The notes: generated from the sequence alone by a model not told the origin. A stretch of DNA of 64,000 nt from Corallococcus sp. EGB (GCF_019968905.1 NZ_CP079946.1:2790001-2854000); one strand, 5' to 3'. Positions 51,674 to 60,537 are shown, numbered from the stretch's first letter. Translations and numbers: made by a program.

Positions 51674-52692
51674 CGGACACCGGCTTTCCGAGGCTGACCG
51701 CGGGCGTGCCCGGGTGCGGCGGCGCGTTCAAGCTCACGCCCGAGGACTTCGAGGTGGAGGAGCTGCCCGCGTACCTGCCCTCCGGCGAGGGCACGCACCT
51801 GTACCTCTGGGTGGAGAAGCGCGGCCGGGACACGCGCGAGGTGGTGCGCGCGCTGGCGTCCGCGCTGGGCGTGCGCGAGGACGACATCGGCTCCGCGGGG
51901 ATGAAGGACCGGCAGGCGGTGACGCGGCAGTGGCTGTCCGTGCCCGCGAACGCGGAAGGACGCCTGCCGGAGTTCGCGCTCGACGGCGTCCGCGTGCTGG
52001 AGGCGAAGCGCCACGGCAACAAGCTGCGCACCGGCCACCTGAAGGGAAACCGCTTCACGTTGCGGCTGCGCGGCGTGAAGGACCTGGGCGCGGCGCGCGA
52101 GTCGTTCGCCCTGCTGAGCGCGCAGGGCGTGCCCAACTACTTTGGCGAGCAGCGGTTCGGACGGGCCGGCGACAACGCGGACCTGGGCCGGATGCTGCTG
52201 TTGGGGCAGCGGCTTCCGAAGCGGCCGGACCGCTTCCAGCGCAAGCTGTACCTGTCCGCCTTCCAGTCGCGCCTCTTCAACCAGGCGCTGGCCGCGCGGC
52301 TCACCGCGGGCACCTTCGCCACGGCGCTCCTGGGCGACGTGCTGCGCAAGGAGGAGACGGGCGGCCTCTTCGTGTGCGAGGCGCCGGACGTGGACGGCCC
52401 GCGCGTCGCCGCGTTCGAGGTGAGCCCGGCGGGCCCGATGTTCGGCCCGAAGATGACCGCTTCGAAGGGGGAGGTGGCGGAGGCCGAGGCCCGGCTGCTG
52501 ACCGAAGCGGGCGTCACGCTGAGCGACTTCCAGCGCGGCGGCGACGAGACGGAAGGCACGCGCCGCCCGTACCGCGTGCGGCTGGGCGCGGCGGAGCTCT
52601 CGGCGGATGGCGAGGACGCGCGGCTCACCTTCGAGCTGCCTCGCGGCGCCTACGCCACCGAAGTGCTGCACGAGCTGCTCAAGGACGGCTGA
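51670..52692 (+). CDS. truD: tRNA pseudouridine(13) synthase
   Basis: A 340-residue TruD enzyme. The catalytic aspartate is Asp80 in SAGMKDRQAVTRQWLSV, at the same position as in E. coli TruD. Other family motifs are DFEVEELPAYLPSG, GNRFTLRLRG and FGEQRFGRAGDN. It isomerises U13 of tRNA. Start GTG 51670 overlaps the DUF4388 stop (GTGA), so translation is coupled. The grouping with a signalling-type DUF4388 gene is unexpected and may only reflect operon packing. Confidence 0.95.
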   Translation: MTDTGFPRLTAGVPGCGGAFKLTPEDFEVEELPAYLPSGEGTHLYLWVEKRGRDTREVVRALASALGVREDDIGSAGMKDRQAVTRQWLSVPANAEGRLPEFALDGVRVLEAKRHGNKLRTGHLKGNRFTLRLRGVKDLGAARESFALLSAQGVPNYFGEQRFGRAGDNADLGRMLLLGQRLPKRPDRFQRKLYLSAFQSRLFNQALAARLTAGTFATALLGDVLRKEETGGLFVCEAPDVDGPRVAAFEVSPAGPMFGPKMTASKGEVAEAEARLLTEAGVTLSDFQRGGDETEGTRRPYRVRLGAAELSADGEDARLTFELPRGAYATEVLHELLKDG

Positions 52693-52860
52693 AGCCCGCG
52701 GCGTGTGCCCGGGCGGGTGCCCCGCGCCCGTGCGCACGCGAGCGACGAGACCCCGCGAAAAGCGCATGAGGGCGGCTGCGGCGTGGCGCTCCTGCATGCC
52801 CGGAAACGACCGCGCCTCCCTGGGCGTGAGGCCCGGGGAGGCGCGAGGGTCACCGCAGGT

Positions 52861-52885
52861 CCCGCTCCGCTCTGAGCGGAGCGGG
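52861..52885. terminator. Hairpin between convergent truD and OmpA genes
   Basis: CCCGCTCCGC and GCGGAGCGGG form a perfect 10-base stem with a five-base loop (TCTGA). It sits between convergent stops (52692 and 52899). There is no clear T-tract on either side. Confidence 0.55.
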
Positions 52886-52898
52886 GTGGGGCGTCACG

Positions 52899-54326
52899 TC
52901 ACTGCCGGACGACGTTGAACTCCGTGCGGCGGTTGAGCGCGCGGCCCGTCTTCGTCGTGTTGGGCGCCACGGGCCGGGTCTCGCCGAAGCCCACGGCCTC
53001 CATGCGGCCCGGGTCGATGCCGCGCTTGAGCAGCTGCACCATCACCGCGTCCGCGCGCTTCTGGGACAGCTTCAGGTTCGCCGTGTCGTTGCCCATCGAG
53101 TCGGTGTGGCCCTCGATGCGCATCTTGCGGATCCACGGCGCGTCCTTCAGCGCCTGCGCCACCTCGTCCAGGATGGTGGTGCTCTGCTTGCCGATGATCT
53201 TCGCGGAGCCGGTGCCGAAGAGGATCTGCTTCTTGATCTCAATGCGGTCCCTCTTGACGATGACCATCTTGTACTGCTTGGCGCAGCCGCGCTCCTCCTT
53301 CACACCCGGGTCGTCCGGGCACGCGTCCAGGCGGTCCACCACGCCGTCGCCGTCGCGGTCCGGATCCGGGCAGCCGCCGTTCTCCTGCGGGCCGGACTCA
53401 TTCGGGCACTTGTCCTGCGCGTCCGGCACGCCGTCGCTGTCGTTGTCCAGGTCCGGGCAGCCGTCGTCGTCCTGGAAGCCGTCCTTGTCCTCCGGCTCGT
53501 CCGGGCACTTGTCCTTGTCGTCGTTGATGCCGTCCCCGTCCTTGTCCACGATGGGGCAGCCCAGGTTCTGCAGCGGGCCGGGCTCGTTGGGGCACTTGTC
53601 CGTGCCGTCCAGGATGCCGTCGTTGTCGTTGTCCGGGTCCGGGCAGCCATCGTCGTCCTGGAAGCCGTCCTTGTCCTCGGGCTGGTCCGGGCACTTGTCC
53701 ACGTTGTCCAGCACGCCGTCGCCGTCGCGGTCCTTGGGGGCCTCCGGCGGGCAGCCGTGGTTCTCCGGCACGCCGGGGATGAGCGGGCACTTGTCCTGCG
53801 CGTCCAGCACGCCGTCGTTGTCGTTGTCGGGGTCCGGGCAGCCGTCCTGGTCCTGGAAGCCGTCCACGTCCTCGGCCTGCTCGGGGCAGGGGTCGTCCTT
53901 GTCCAGGATGCCGTCGCCGTCGCTGTCCGTCTCCTCGATGCTGACCACCACCTGCTGCTGGGGCTGGGCGGGCTGCCGCGGCTGCTCCGGCTGGGCCTGC
54001 GGCGCCTCCGGACGGTCGCGCACCAGCACCTGGCGCGGGCCGCAGTTCCTGGACAGCTCCAGGGCGCGCTTGATGGCGACGTCGGCGGCGCTCACGTGCT
54101 GGGCGGCGCGCGTGCTGTTGCCCTGGCTGAGCTCGCCGCGGGCGAAGTCGAGGTTGGCCTCCGCGGTGGCCAGCTCCGCGGGCGCGCAGCGCAGGGCGCC
54201 GCCGCGGCGGGCGCGCTCCACGTCGGCGGTGAGCACCTCCGTGTCAGCGCGGATCTTGTTGCCGCTGACGCAGGCGAAGGAGGCGAAGAGCAGGGTGAAA
54301 AGCGCGGACTGGGTCAGACGCTTCAT
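52899..54326 (-). CDS. OmpA-family lipoprotein with thrombospondin type 3 repeats
   Basis: A 475-residue lipoprotein (lipobox SFAC, Cys19). Residues 25-105 form a helical domain (DUF4398-like, LATAEANLDFARGELSQG). Then comes a Gln/Pro linker (QPEQPRQPAQPQQQ) and about nine TSP3-type calcium-binding repeats of the form DxDxDGILDxxDxCP (residues about 135-330), and a C-terminal OmpA domain with MRIEGHTDSMGND and LSQKRADAVM, which binds peptidoglycan. It should tether the outer membrane to the wall through a calcium-stiffened stalk. The small DUF4398 gene is 17 bases upstream, so the two are cotranscribed. Confidence 0.93.
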   Translation of the reverse strand: MKRLTQSALFTLLFASFACVSGNKIRADTEVLTADVERARRGGALRCAPAELATAEANLDFARGELSQGNSTRAAQHVSAADVAIKRALELSRNCGPRQVLVRDRPEAPQAQPEQPRQPAQPQQQVVVSIEETDSDGDGILDKDDPCPEQAEDVDGFQDQDGCPDPDNDNDGVLDAQDKCPLIPGVPENHGCPPEAPKDRDGDGVLDNVDKCPDQPEDKDGFQDDDGCPDPDNDNDGILDGTDKCPNEPGPLQNLGCPIVDKDGDGINDDKDKCPDEPEDKDGFQDDDGCPDLDNDSDGVPDAQDKCPNESGPQENGGCPDPDRDGDGVVDRLDACPDDPGVKEERGCAKQYKMVIVKRDRIEIKKQILFGTGSAKIIGKQSTTILDEVAQALKDAPWIRKMRIEGHTDSMGNDTANLKLSQKRADAVMVQLLKRGIDPGRMEAVGFGETRPVAPNTTKTGRALNRRTEFNVVRQ

Positions 54327-54343
54327 CGGAGAGCGCTCGGGCG

Positions 54344-54661
54344 TCACGGGTTCTGGGGGCGGCCCTGGGAGTCACCGCTGTTGGCCGCGGACATGGCCTT
54401 CTCACGCGCCTCGTTGGCGAAGCGCGAGGCCTTCACCGCGAAGTCCACGCCGGCCTGGTAGTCCGAGTAGCCGACCTCCTCCCGCGCCTTCTGCAGGTAG
54501 AGGTTGGCGGCCGTCCACTCGTAGGGGGCTTCCTTCTCCGCCCCGGCGGTGCGCGCGGCCTGGATCTGCACCTCGGCGTCGAGGATGTTGGACGTGGACT
54601 TCACGGGGCCACATGCGGTCAGCACGCCCGCGAACGCCAACAGGAGCGACTGCTTCGTCAT
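54344..54661 (-). CDS. DUF4398 domain lipoprotein
   Basis: A 105-residue lipoprotein (lipobox LTAC, Cys17) whose mature part is the DUF4398 helical pair: ILDAEVQIQAARTAGAEKEA, AANLYLQKAREEVGYSDY and AVKASRFANEAREKA. It is the first gene of a two-gene unit with the OmpA/TSP3 gene, which contains a related helical segment. The two probably interact in the envelope; the function is otherwise unknown. Confidence 0.88.
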   Translation of the reverse strand: MTKQSLLLAFAGVLTACGPVKSTSNILDAEVQIQAARTAGAEKEAPYEWTAANLYLQKAREEVGYSDYQAGVDFAVKASRFANEAREKAMSAANSGDSQGRPQNP

Positions 54662-54817
54662 CACGGGGGCCTCGGTCGACAGAGCGGAGGGATTGGCCGT
54701 CGGTCGTATCAATCGCCTCCGGGGGGGTCAAGAATCGCGCGGTGGGCGTGGAGCAGGGGGCCGGGCAGGAGGGTGGACTTTGACGACAGGGGCCGTGCTT
54801 GCGACCATCCGGCCCTT

Positions 54818-55801
54818 GTGCGTCCACCGTCCGTCCGTGCCCTGCTCGTCGTGCTGCTGTTGCCCCTGACCGGCCTCGCCGGACCGGGGGCCGCGTCCAA
54901 GAAGGCCCAGGGCCGCGCGGAGGCGGACACCGTCCTCGCCCAGGTGGCCAACGGCGCCGCCGTGCCCCCCGCCACCTCCCGCCTGCGCTTCCTGCGCGAG
55001 GAGGCCTACGCGGCCGAGGAGATTGGCCCCATGCTGCGCACCACCTACGACGAGCGCATCCGCCGCAACCTGGTGGCGCTCCTGGCGTCCCTGGGCGCGC
55101 GCACGGGAGAGGCCACGCTGGTGAAGCTGGCGTCGGATGACGACAGCACCGTCCGCATGTACGCGGCGCAGGGGCTGGCCCGGCTGGGCAGCCGCAACAC
55201 CGCCGCCGTGCTGCCGCTGCTCCAGGACAAGAGCAGCGGCGTGCGCCGCGAGGCCGCGAGGGCCCTGGGGGCGGCCCGAAACCCCAAGGTGGGCAAGCCG
55301 CTGATGGCCGCCGCGAAGGATGAACAGGACCTGGAGGTCCGCGCGGCGCTGCTGGAGGCCGCGGGCTCGAGCGGTGACGCGAAGCAGAAGGCCGCGCTCA
55401 AGGCGTACCTGGACAGCGGTTCGGAGAGCACGCGCTTCGCCGCGGCCCGGGGCCTGTGCCGGCTGGGCGCGCCCGAGGGCTTCGCCTTCGCGCAGAAGCT
55501 CCTGGGCAACAGCGACAAGTTCGTGCGCCGCCAGGGGCTGGTGCTCTTCGAGGGCGTGCCGGCGAAGAAGGCCAGCCCCGTGCTGTCGCCGCTGCTGAAG
55601 GACGCGGACCGCACCGTGGCCGCCACCGCCGCGCGCGTGCTGTACCAGGGCGGCGACGCCGCGTCGCTGGACTGGCTGGTGCTCGCGTCGTGGAACGCGA
55701 AGGGCGATGAGAAGCTCGCCTACGAGAAGGAACTGGAGACGCTCCAGCTCGCGGATGACCGCCGCAAGGCCATCCTGCGCAAGGCCGGGGTGACGCCGTG
55801 A
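54818..55801 (+). CDS. Secreted HEAT-repeat protein
   Basis: A 327-residue protein with a signal peptide (VRPPSVRALLVVLLLPLTGLA, start GTG 54818; an upstream GTG at 54773 adds an implausible acidic stretch). The mature protein has HEAT-type repeats: VRMYAAQGLARLGS, VRREAARALGAAR, VRAALLEAAGSS, TRFAAARGLCRLGA and VAATAARVLYQGG. Likely a periplasmic binding scaffold. The stop overlaps the start of the DUF1460 gene (GTGA at 55798-55801), so the products are probably made together and may work together. Confidence 0.8.
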   Translation: MRPPSVRALLVVLLLPLTGLAGPGAASKKAQGRAEADTVLAQVANGAAVPPATSRLRFLREEAYAAEEIGPMLRTTYDERIRRNLVALLASLGARTGEATLVKLASDDDSTVRMYAAQGLARLGSRNTAAVLPLLQDKSSGVRREAARALGAARNPKVGKPLMAAAKDEQDLEVRAALLEAAGSSGDAKQKAALKAYLDSGSESTRFAAARGLCRLGAPEGFAFAQKLLGNSDKFVRRQGLVLFEGVPAKKASPVLSPLLKDADRTVAATAARVLYQGGDAASLDWLVLASWNAKGDEKLAYEKELETLQLADDRRKAILRKAGVTP

Positions 55802-56763
55802 GCCCGTGGGGTGTCTGCGCGCTCGCGCTCTTGTCCCAGGCCCCCGCGAAGCCGGCCGTGCCCGCGGTGCCCGCGTCCCTCGCCGCGCCCGCGCATCCGT
55901 CCTCGGCCACCGCGACGCCGCCCGCGCGCGAGAACGGCTGGAGCGGGCTCACGCCCGAGCAGCGCGCGGCCCTCATCGCGGACAGGGCCGATGCGCCGCT
56001 CGCCGAGCGGCTGCTGGGCATGAGCGAGAGGTTCCTCAACACGCCCTACGTCCTGTCGCCGCTGGGGGAGGGGCAGGGCGTGGACCCGGACCCCACCTTC
56101 CGCCTGGACGCGGTGGACTGCCTCACCTTCGTGGAGGAGACGCTGGCCCTGGGCATGGCGCACGGCGAGCCGGAGGTGCCGGCGCTGTTGGAGCGGATCC
56201 GCTACGCGAGCACGCCCACGTACGAGGACCGCAACCACCTGATGGAAGCGCAGTGGCTGCCCAACAACATCAAGAAGGGCCTCCTGGTGGACGTGACGCG
56301 CAAGTACGCGAAGGAGGACACCGTCACCGTCACCAAGACGCTCACCGCGCGCACCTGGCAGTCGAAGTCGTCCATGGCCCTGCAGCTGCCCCGCGAGCGC
56401 CAGCCCGTGGGCACCTACACGCTGGACATGATTCCGTTGGACAAGGTGCTCGAGCACGCGCGCGGCGTGGCGTCCGGCACCATCCTCGTGGTGATGCGCG
56501 AGGACCTGCCCCTGAAGGCCACGCGGATCACCCACCTGGGCTTCCTGGTGCAGAAGAAGAAGCGCCCGTACCTGCGCCACGCGTCCAAGGGCGGCTACAA
56601 CCGCGTGGTGGACGAGGACCTGGAGACGTTCCTCGCCCGCAACGCGCGCTACGACAAATGGAAGGTCACGGGCGTGAGCCTCTTCGAGGCCCGGCGTCCG
56701 CCCGCAACGCTCGGCCCGCCGCCCGCGACCGCCGACAGCAGCGCGACCGTCGGCGCGCCCTGA
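55798..56763 (+). CDS. DUF1460 family peptidase-like protein
   Basis: A 321-residue protein with a short hydrophobic N-terminus (SPWGVCALALLSQAPA) followed by an Ala/Pro linker. Residues 45-300 match DUF1460, an NlpC/P60-related fold. The nucleophile Cys108 in DAVDCLTFVEE and the His246 in RITHLGFLV are in place, and NHLMEAQWLPNN precedes. Characterised relatives act on cell-wall peptide bonds (N-acetylmuramoyl-L-alanine amidase-like). It starts at GTG 55798 and overlaps the HEAT gene. Its C-terminal tail is Ala/Pro-rich. Confidence 0.85.
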   Translation: MSPWGVCALALLSQAPAKPAVPAVPASLAAPAHPSSATATPPARENGWSGLTPEQRAALIADRADAPLAERLLGMSERFLNTPYVLSPLGEGQGVDPDPTFRLDAVDCLTFVEETLALGMAHGEPEVPALLERIRYASTPTYEDRNHLMEAQWLPNNIKKGLLVDVTRKYAKEDTVTVTKTLTARTWQSKSSMALQLPRERQPVGTYTLDMIPLDKVLEHARGVASGTILVVMREDLPLKATRITHLGFLVQKKKRPYLRHASKGGYNRVVDEDLETFLARNARYDKWKVTGVSLFEARRPPATLGPPPATADSSATVGAP

Positions 56764-56773
56764 CGATGGGCGG

Positions 56774-57235
56774 CTAGAGGGCCGGGGGCGCGCTGTCCAC
56801 CGCCGCTTGGCGCGAGCGCTCGTCCTCGAGCTCCTCTTCCTCCGCCGCGCGGCTGGCCTCGTCCGCGTAGGTGCGCTCCTGGAGCTTCTCCTCCTCCAGG
56901 ATCCTCGCGGCGTCGGCCTGCCGGGTGTCCGGCACCAACAGCTCCCACCAGGGCAGCAGGTTGCCCGTGGTCAGCTCGTCCACCACGCCCGAGCGCCCGG
57001 GGCGCACGATGAACGGGATGAGGTGCTCGTCCAGCACGTCCGCGAAGATCTGCGCCGTCACGGGGTCGTCCGCGATGCCCGCCCGCACGAAGCGGCGCTG
57101 ATCCAACTCGTGGGGCAGGGGCAGCCCGCGCTCGTGCATCTCCTCCGCGGACACGAGCGGTGGGTGGTTGGGGCAATCCGTGCAGTCCACGACACTGTCC
57201 TGATACTCCGAGCCACACCGTGCGCAGTACCTCAT
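56774..57235 (-). CDS. Zinc-ribbon protein with DUF2007-like domain
   Basis: A 153-residue protein. The N-terminus is a zinc ribbon (MRYCARCGSEYQDSVVDCTDC: two CxxC pairs). Residues 45-105 resemble the DUF2007 'putative signal transducing' domain (VTAQIFADVLDEHLIPFIV, then WELLVPDTRQADAARIL). The C-terminal 35 residues are Glu/Ala-rich helix. Function unknown. The DUF2007 link is by pattern and moderate. Confidence 0.7.
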   Translation of the reverse strand: MRYCARCGSEYQDSVVDCTDCPNHPPLVSAEEMHERGLPLPHELDQRRFVRAGIADDPVTAQIFADVLDEHLIPFIVRPGRSGVVDELTTGNLLPWWELLVPDTRQADAARILEEEKLQERTYADEASRAAEEEELEDERSRQAAVDSAPPAL

Positions 57236-57311
57236 GGGGCCCTCCTGGCCGATGGCTGGAATGTTAGGAACGGCTCGCGCGGATGGCAGGCGGCGCCCGC
57301 GCGAAACATTC

Positions 57312-57674
57312 TCAGTGCCGTGCCGCGTCCCCCAGCTCGCCCACCATGCGGCTGAGGCGCTCCACGTCAATGGGCTTGCGCAACACGGCGTCGCAGTAGT
57401 CCGCGCCCTCCACCTGCGCATAGCCGGAGACCAGGACGACGCGGGCGTTGGGCTCTCGCTCCTTCACCTGCTGCGCCAGCGCCGTGCCGTTCATTCCGGG
57501 CAGGGATTCATCCGTCACCACGACGTCGGGGTGCGTGTCCTCGAACGCCCTCAGTCCCGCCTCGCCATCCGACGCGGTGGTGACCTCGAAGTCGTCCTCG
57601 AGGAGCTCCGCCAGCAGCTCGCGGCTGTCCCCGTCGTCCTCCACCAGCAGGACCTTGATTCGTTCGCCATCCAT
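57312..57674 (-). CDS. Stand-alone response-regulator receiver
   Basis: A 120-residue CheY-like receiver: EDD near residue 12, phospho-acceptor Asp55 in VVVTDESLPGMNG, Ser83 in VLVSGYA and Lys100 in VLRKPID. It has no output domain, so it works through a partner. A longer in-frame start exists (MDESRGAV) but ATG 57674 begins right before the beta-1 strand. No kinase gene is adjacent; the orphan is typical of myxobacteria. Confidence 0.9.
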   Translation of the reverse strand: MDGERIKVLLVEDDGDSRELLAELLEDDFEVTTASDGEAGLRAFEDTHPDVVVTDESLPGMNGTALAQQVKEREPNARVVLVSGYAQVEGADYCDAVLRKPIDVERLSRMVGELGDAARH

Positions 57675-57821
57675 GCGACTAGGGCAACCCACCGCCCCGC
57701 GGGATTCGTCCAACGCGTCCCGGGCGGGATGATGTCCGGTCGGCTGCTTCCGGGGAGGGCGAGCGGGAGGGCTTGCGGCGGCCCCTCACGGGCGGGCGGG
57801 GGACTGCTCATGTTTGTCCCC

Positions 57822-57829
57822 GGAGGTGA
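57822..57829 (+). promoter_or_regulatory. Strong Shine-Dalgarno of the hibernation factor gene
   Basis: GGAGGTGA four bases ahead of ATG 57834 decides the start; an open frame runs far upstream but is only a shadow of the receiver gene. Confidence 0.7.
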
Positions 57830-57833
57830 ATCC

Positions 57834-58193
57834 ATGAAGGTGCAGCTGCGGGGAGTGCATCTGGGGCTGACGGACAACCTGAAGCAGTATGTGGACACGC
57901 ACCTGGTGGCCCATATCGAGCGTTTCGCCGAGGACGAGGCATCCGAAATCGAAATCGCGCTCGTGGACATCAACGGGCCCAAGGGCGGCGTGGACAAGGA
58001 ATGCCGCGTCACGGTGCGCCTGGCGGGATTGGAAGCGGTGCACGTGACGGAGACGTCGGAGACGCTGTTCCAGGCCATCGACGCGACGCGTGACCGTCTG
58101 GAGAAGGCCATCAAGCGCGCGGTGGAGCGCCGCCGCGAGGCGAAGACGAACGGTCTGCCGTACGACCTGAACGCGGACGCGTCGACCTACTAG
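57834..58193 (+). CDS. Ribosome hibernation-promoting factor (HPF/RaiA family, short form)
   Basis: A 119-residue protein with the HPF/RaiA beta-alpha fold: MKVQLRGVHLGLTDNLKQYV, HIERFAEDEASEIEIALVD, KECRVTVRLAGLEAVHVTE and DLFQAID-type DRLEKAIKRAVERRREAK. It lacks the extra C-terminal dimerisation domain of long HPF. It binds the 30S decoding area in stationary or starved cells and inactivates ribosomes. No sigma54 partner genes flank it here. Confidence 0.92.
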   Translation: MKVQLRGVHLGLTDNLKQYVDTHLVAHIERFAEDEASEIEIALVDINGPKGGVDKECRVTVRLAGLEAVHVTETSETLFQAIDATRDRLEKAIKRAVERRREAKTNGLPYDLNADASTY

Positions 58194-58349
58194 CGTCCGG
58201 CTGCATCACGGGGTGACAGACCGAAGGGCCCGGGAATTCCGGATGCCAGCCAGGCGTCCGGCCCCCGGGTTCCTTCGGGCCAGTTCCTTGCTGGGGTCGA
58301 ACGGTGGACGCTATAAGCGGACCCCTCACCCCTGGGCTAAAGGACGGCG

Positions 58350-60446
58350 ATGGTCCGCCTCAAGTTCCTGCTGTTCGCGCTCCTGGTCCTCGGACTGGGC
58401 CTGGCTCACCTCCCGACGTTGTCGGCGCCGCAGCGTGCGCGCGCGGTGGAAGGTGCGTCACTCCAGGCCTCCTCGGGCACCGGCGAGGTCGCGCGTCGCG
58501 TGGAGGCACGCCGCGCGGAAGTGCAAACCCTGGCGCTGAAGCTCGCCGCCAGCCCCCAGTTGGCCGCCGCCGTGAGCGCGCTGCACCCGGCGCCGGTGGC
58601 GAAGTCCTCGCGCGACCGCTCCGGTTCGCGGGACGCGGAGGAGCCGGCGGGGCTGCTGCCGCTCACTGCTGAACGTTTTGGCGCGCTGCGCACGGCCGCG
58701 CAGGCCAGCCTGCCCCCGGAGCTCCAGGGCGCGGTGGTGGCGGTGGTGGCCGGCGACGCGAGCTTCCATGCGCGCGCGGGCGCGGAGCCCTCCTCGGACA
58801 CGGCCGCGTTGGACGTCGCGGCGCTCGCCAAGGCGGGCACGTCCGTGGTGGACGCCTTCGGGGCGCCGCACGTGTTCGCGTCCGTGCCGCTCGCGTGGAG
58901 CGGTGAGGGGACCCCCGCGCCGGCGGTGACGCTGGTGGTGGGCGCGCCCCTGGCCGCGGACGCGGCGCTGCAGGGCGCGGTGGATGCGTCCGGCGCGGCC
59001 GCGGTGGGGCTCGTGCAGGGTGACAAGGTGGTGGGCGGCGCGGGCGCGGAGAAGGCGCGGCTGGAGGGCTCGCTGCCCCGGCTGACCGCGGGCGCGAAGG
59101 ACGCGGTGCTGGAGACGGGTTCGCTCCAGGCGCTGGGCCCGGTGCAGCTGCCCGCCTTCACCAACGGCGACGCGATGGGCGGCCAGGCGCCGCTGTTCGT
59201 GGGCTCGCGCCAGGCGCTGGCGGGCACGCCGTATGAAGTCGTGGTCATCGCGGGCACGGCGGCGACGCTGGCCCCGCTGGCCGCGTACCAGAGCACCGCG
59301 CTGCTCGGGCTCGCGGGCCTGTTCGTGCTGAGCCTCATCTGGATGGCGCTGATGGGCGGCGGCAGGAAGGACTCCAGCGAGGAGGCCGTGACGGGCGGTT
59401 CGGACACGCTGGGCTGGTCCGCGGCGATGGCCGCGCAGCAGTCCGCGCCCGCCGCGCAGCCCGCGCCCCAGCCCGTGAGCACCACGTCGCCGCCGGCTCC
59501 GGCCGCCGTGGCGCCCGTGGCCGCGGATCCGTTCGCGCCCCCGGCGCACGCGGAGCCGGTGTCCAACCCGTTCGCGTCGGCCGCGCACGTGGAGCCGGTG
59601 TCCAACCCGTTCGCCTCGGCGCCGCCGCCGGCCGCGGATCCGTTCGCGAGCGCGGACGCGTTCCCGTTCCCGGGCGCTCCGGCCGCGGATCCGTTCGCCA
59701 TGCCCCCGCCCCAGGCCGCGCCGCTGGCGGATCCGTTCGCCATGCCTCCGCCCCAGGCCGCCGCGCCGTCGCCGTTCGGGGCGCCGCCGGCCGCGGATCC
59801 GTTCGCCGGGGTGGAGTCCTTCCCGTTCCCGTCTCCGCCCGCGGCCCATCCGCCGCCGGCCGCGGAGCCGTTCGCGCCGCCTCCGGGGTACGCGCAGGGC
59901 GGCGCGATGCCCTTCGACCACCCGGCCCCCTCGGCCGAGCCCATCGCCCCGGCGGCGCCTCGCCATGGCGCGTTCGCCTTCGAGGATCAGCCCACGGCGG
60001 CGTACTCGCTCCAGCAGGCGGCCAATCCATTCGCGCTGGCGGCGGCGCAGTCCTCCGAGCCGGAGTCTCCGGAGACGACGCGCGTGGCGGCGATTCCGCG
60101 CGAGCTGCTCCAGGCCAGCACCCGGCCCACGTCGGAGGCCATCCCCATGCCGGCGCCGCGCTCCAACGGGCCGCAGGCGGTGCCGCTGCCCATGCCGGGC
60201 GTCAACTCCGCCGCGGCGGCGGCGCTGTCGGAGGAGCAGCACTTCCAGGACGTCTTCCGCGAGTTCGTCACCACGCGCGAGCGCTGCGGTGAGCAGGCGG
60301 ACGGCCTGACGTACGACAAGTTCGTGCAGAAGCTGCGCAAGAACAAGGAGCAGCTCGTCACGAAGTACGCGTGCAAGACGGTGCGCTTCCAGGTCTACGT
60401 GAAGGAGGGCAAGGCCGCCCTCAAGGCGACGCCCGTCAAGGACTGA
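58350..60446 (+). CDS. Large Ala/Pro-rich membrane protein with DPFA repeats (MXAN_5187-like)
   Basis: A 698-residue protein. TM1 is at residues 4-22 and TM2 near 318-340 (ALLGLAGLFVLSLIWMALMG), enclosing an Ala-rich extracytoplasmic domain of about 290 residues that resembles a sensor (Cache-like) fold. After TM2 a 270-residue cytoplasmic tail is Ala/Pro-rich with many DPFA or NPFA units. A final 60-residue charged domain (YDKFVQKLRKNKEQLV, ACKTVRFQVYV) is conserved-looking. From memory this C-terminal segment matches a myxobacterial family named after MXAN_5187; the match is unverified. The topology suggests an envelope signalling or scaffold role. Confidence 0.7.
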   Translation: MVRLKFLLFALLVLGLGLAHLPTLSAPQRARAVEGASLQASSGTGEVARRVEARRAEVQTLALKLAASPQLAAAVSALHPAPVAKSSRDRSGSRDAEEPAGLLPLTAERFGALRTAAQASLPPELQGAVVAVVAGDASFHARAGAEPSSDTAALDVAALAKAGTSVVDAFGAPHVFASVPLAWSGEGTPAPAVTLVVGAPLAADAALQGAVDASGAAAVGLVQGDKVVGGAGAEKARLEGSLPRLTAGAKDAVLETGSLQALGPVQLPAFTNGDAMGGQAPLFVGSRQALAGTPYEVVVIAGTAATLAPLAAYQSTALLGLAGLFVLSLIWMALMGGGRKDSSEEAVTGGSDTLGWSAAMAAQQSAPAAQPAPQPVSTTSPPAPAAVAPVAADPFAPPAHAEPVSNPFASAAHVEPVSNPFASAPPPAADPFASADAFPFPGAPAADPFAMPPPQAAPLADPFAMPPPQAAAPSPFGAPPAADPFAGVESFPFPSPPAAHPPPAAEPFAPPPGYAQGGAMPFDHPAPSAEPIAPAAPRHGAFAFEDQPTAAYSLQQAANPFALAAAQSSEPESPETTRVAAIPRELLQASTRPTSEAIPMPAPRSNGPQAVPLPMPGVNSAAAAALSEEQHFQDVFREFVTTRERCGEQADGLTYDKFVQKLRKNKEQLVTKYACKTVRFQVYVKEGKAALKATPVKD

Positions 60447-60474
60447 CGCAAGCGCGCCGCGCCGTGCGACGCCC

Positions 60475-60511
60475 GAAGGCCCGGGACCTCTTCGCGAGGT
60501 GCCGGGCCTTC
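60475..60511. terminator. Strong bidirectional terminator with UUCG tetraloop
   Basis: GAAGGCCCGG pairs with CCGGGCCTTC and ACCTC with GAGGT round a TTCG loop, giving a nearly uninterrupted 16-base stem, then TTGCG. It lies between convergent stops at 60446 and 60538. Confidence 0.75.
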
Positions 60512-60537
60512 TTGCGTGGGGCTGAGGGGTTGTCCCG

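Noticed and set aside
58222..58280. A long GC-rich hairpin after the hibernation factor gene
   Set aside because: The pairing is interrupted and no T-tract follows, so I did not call a terminator.
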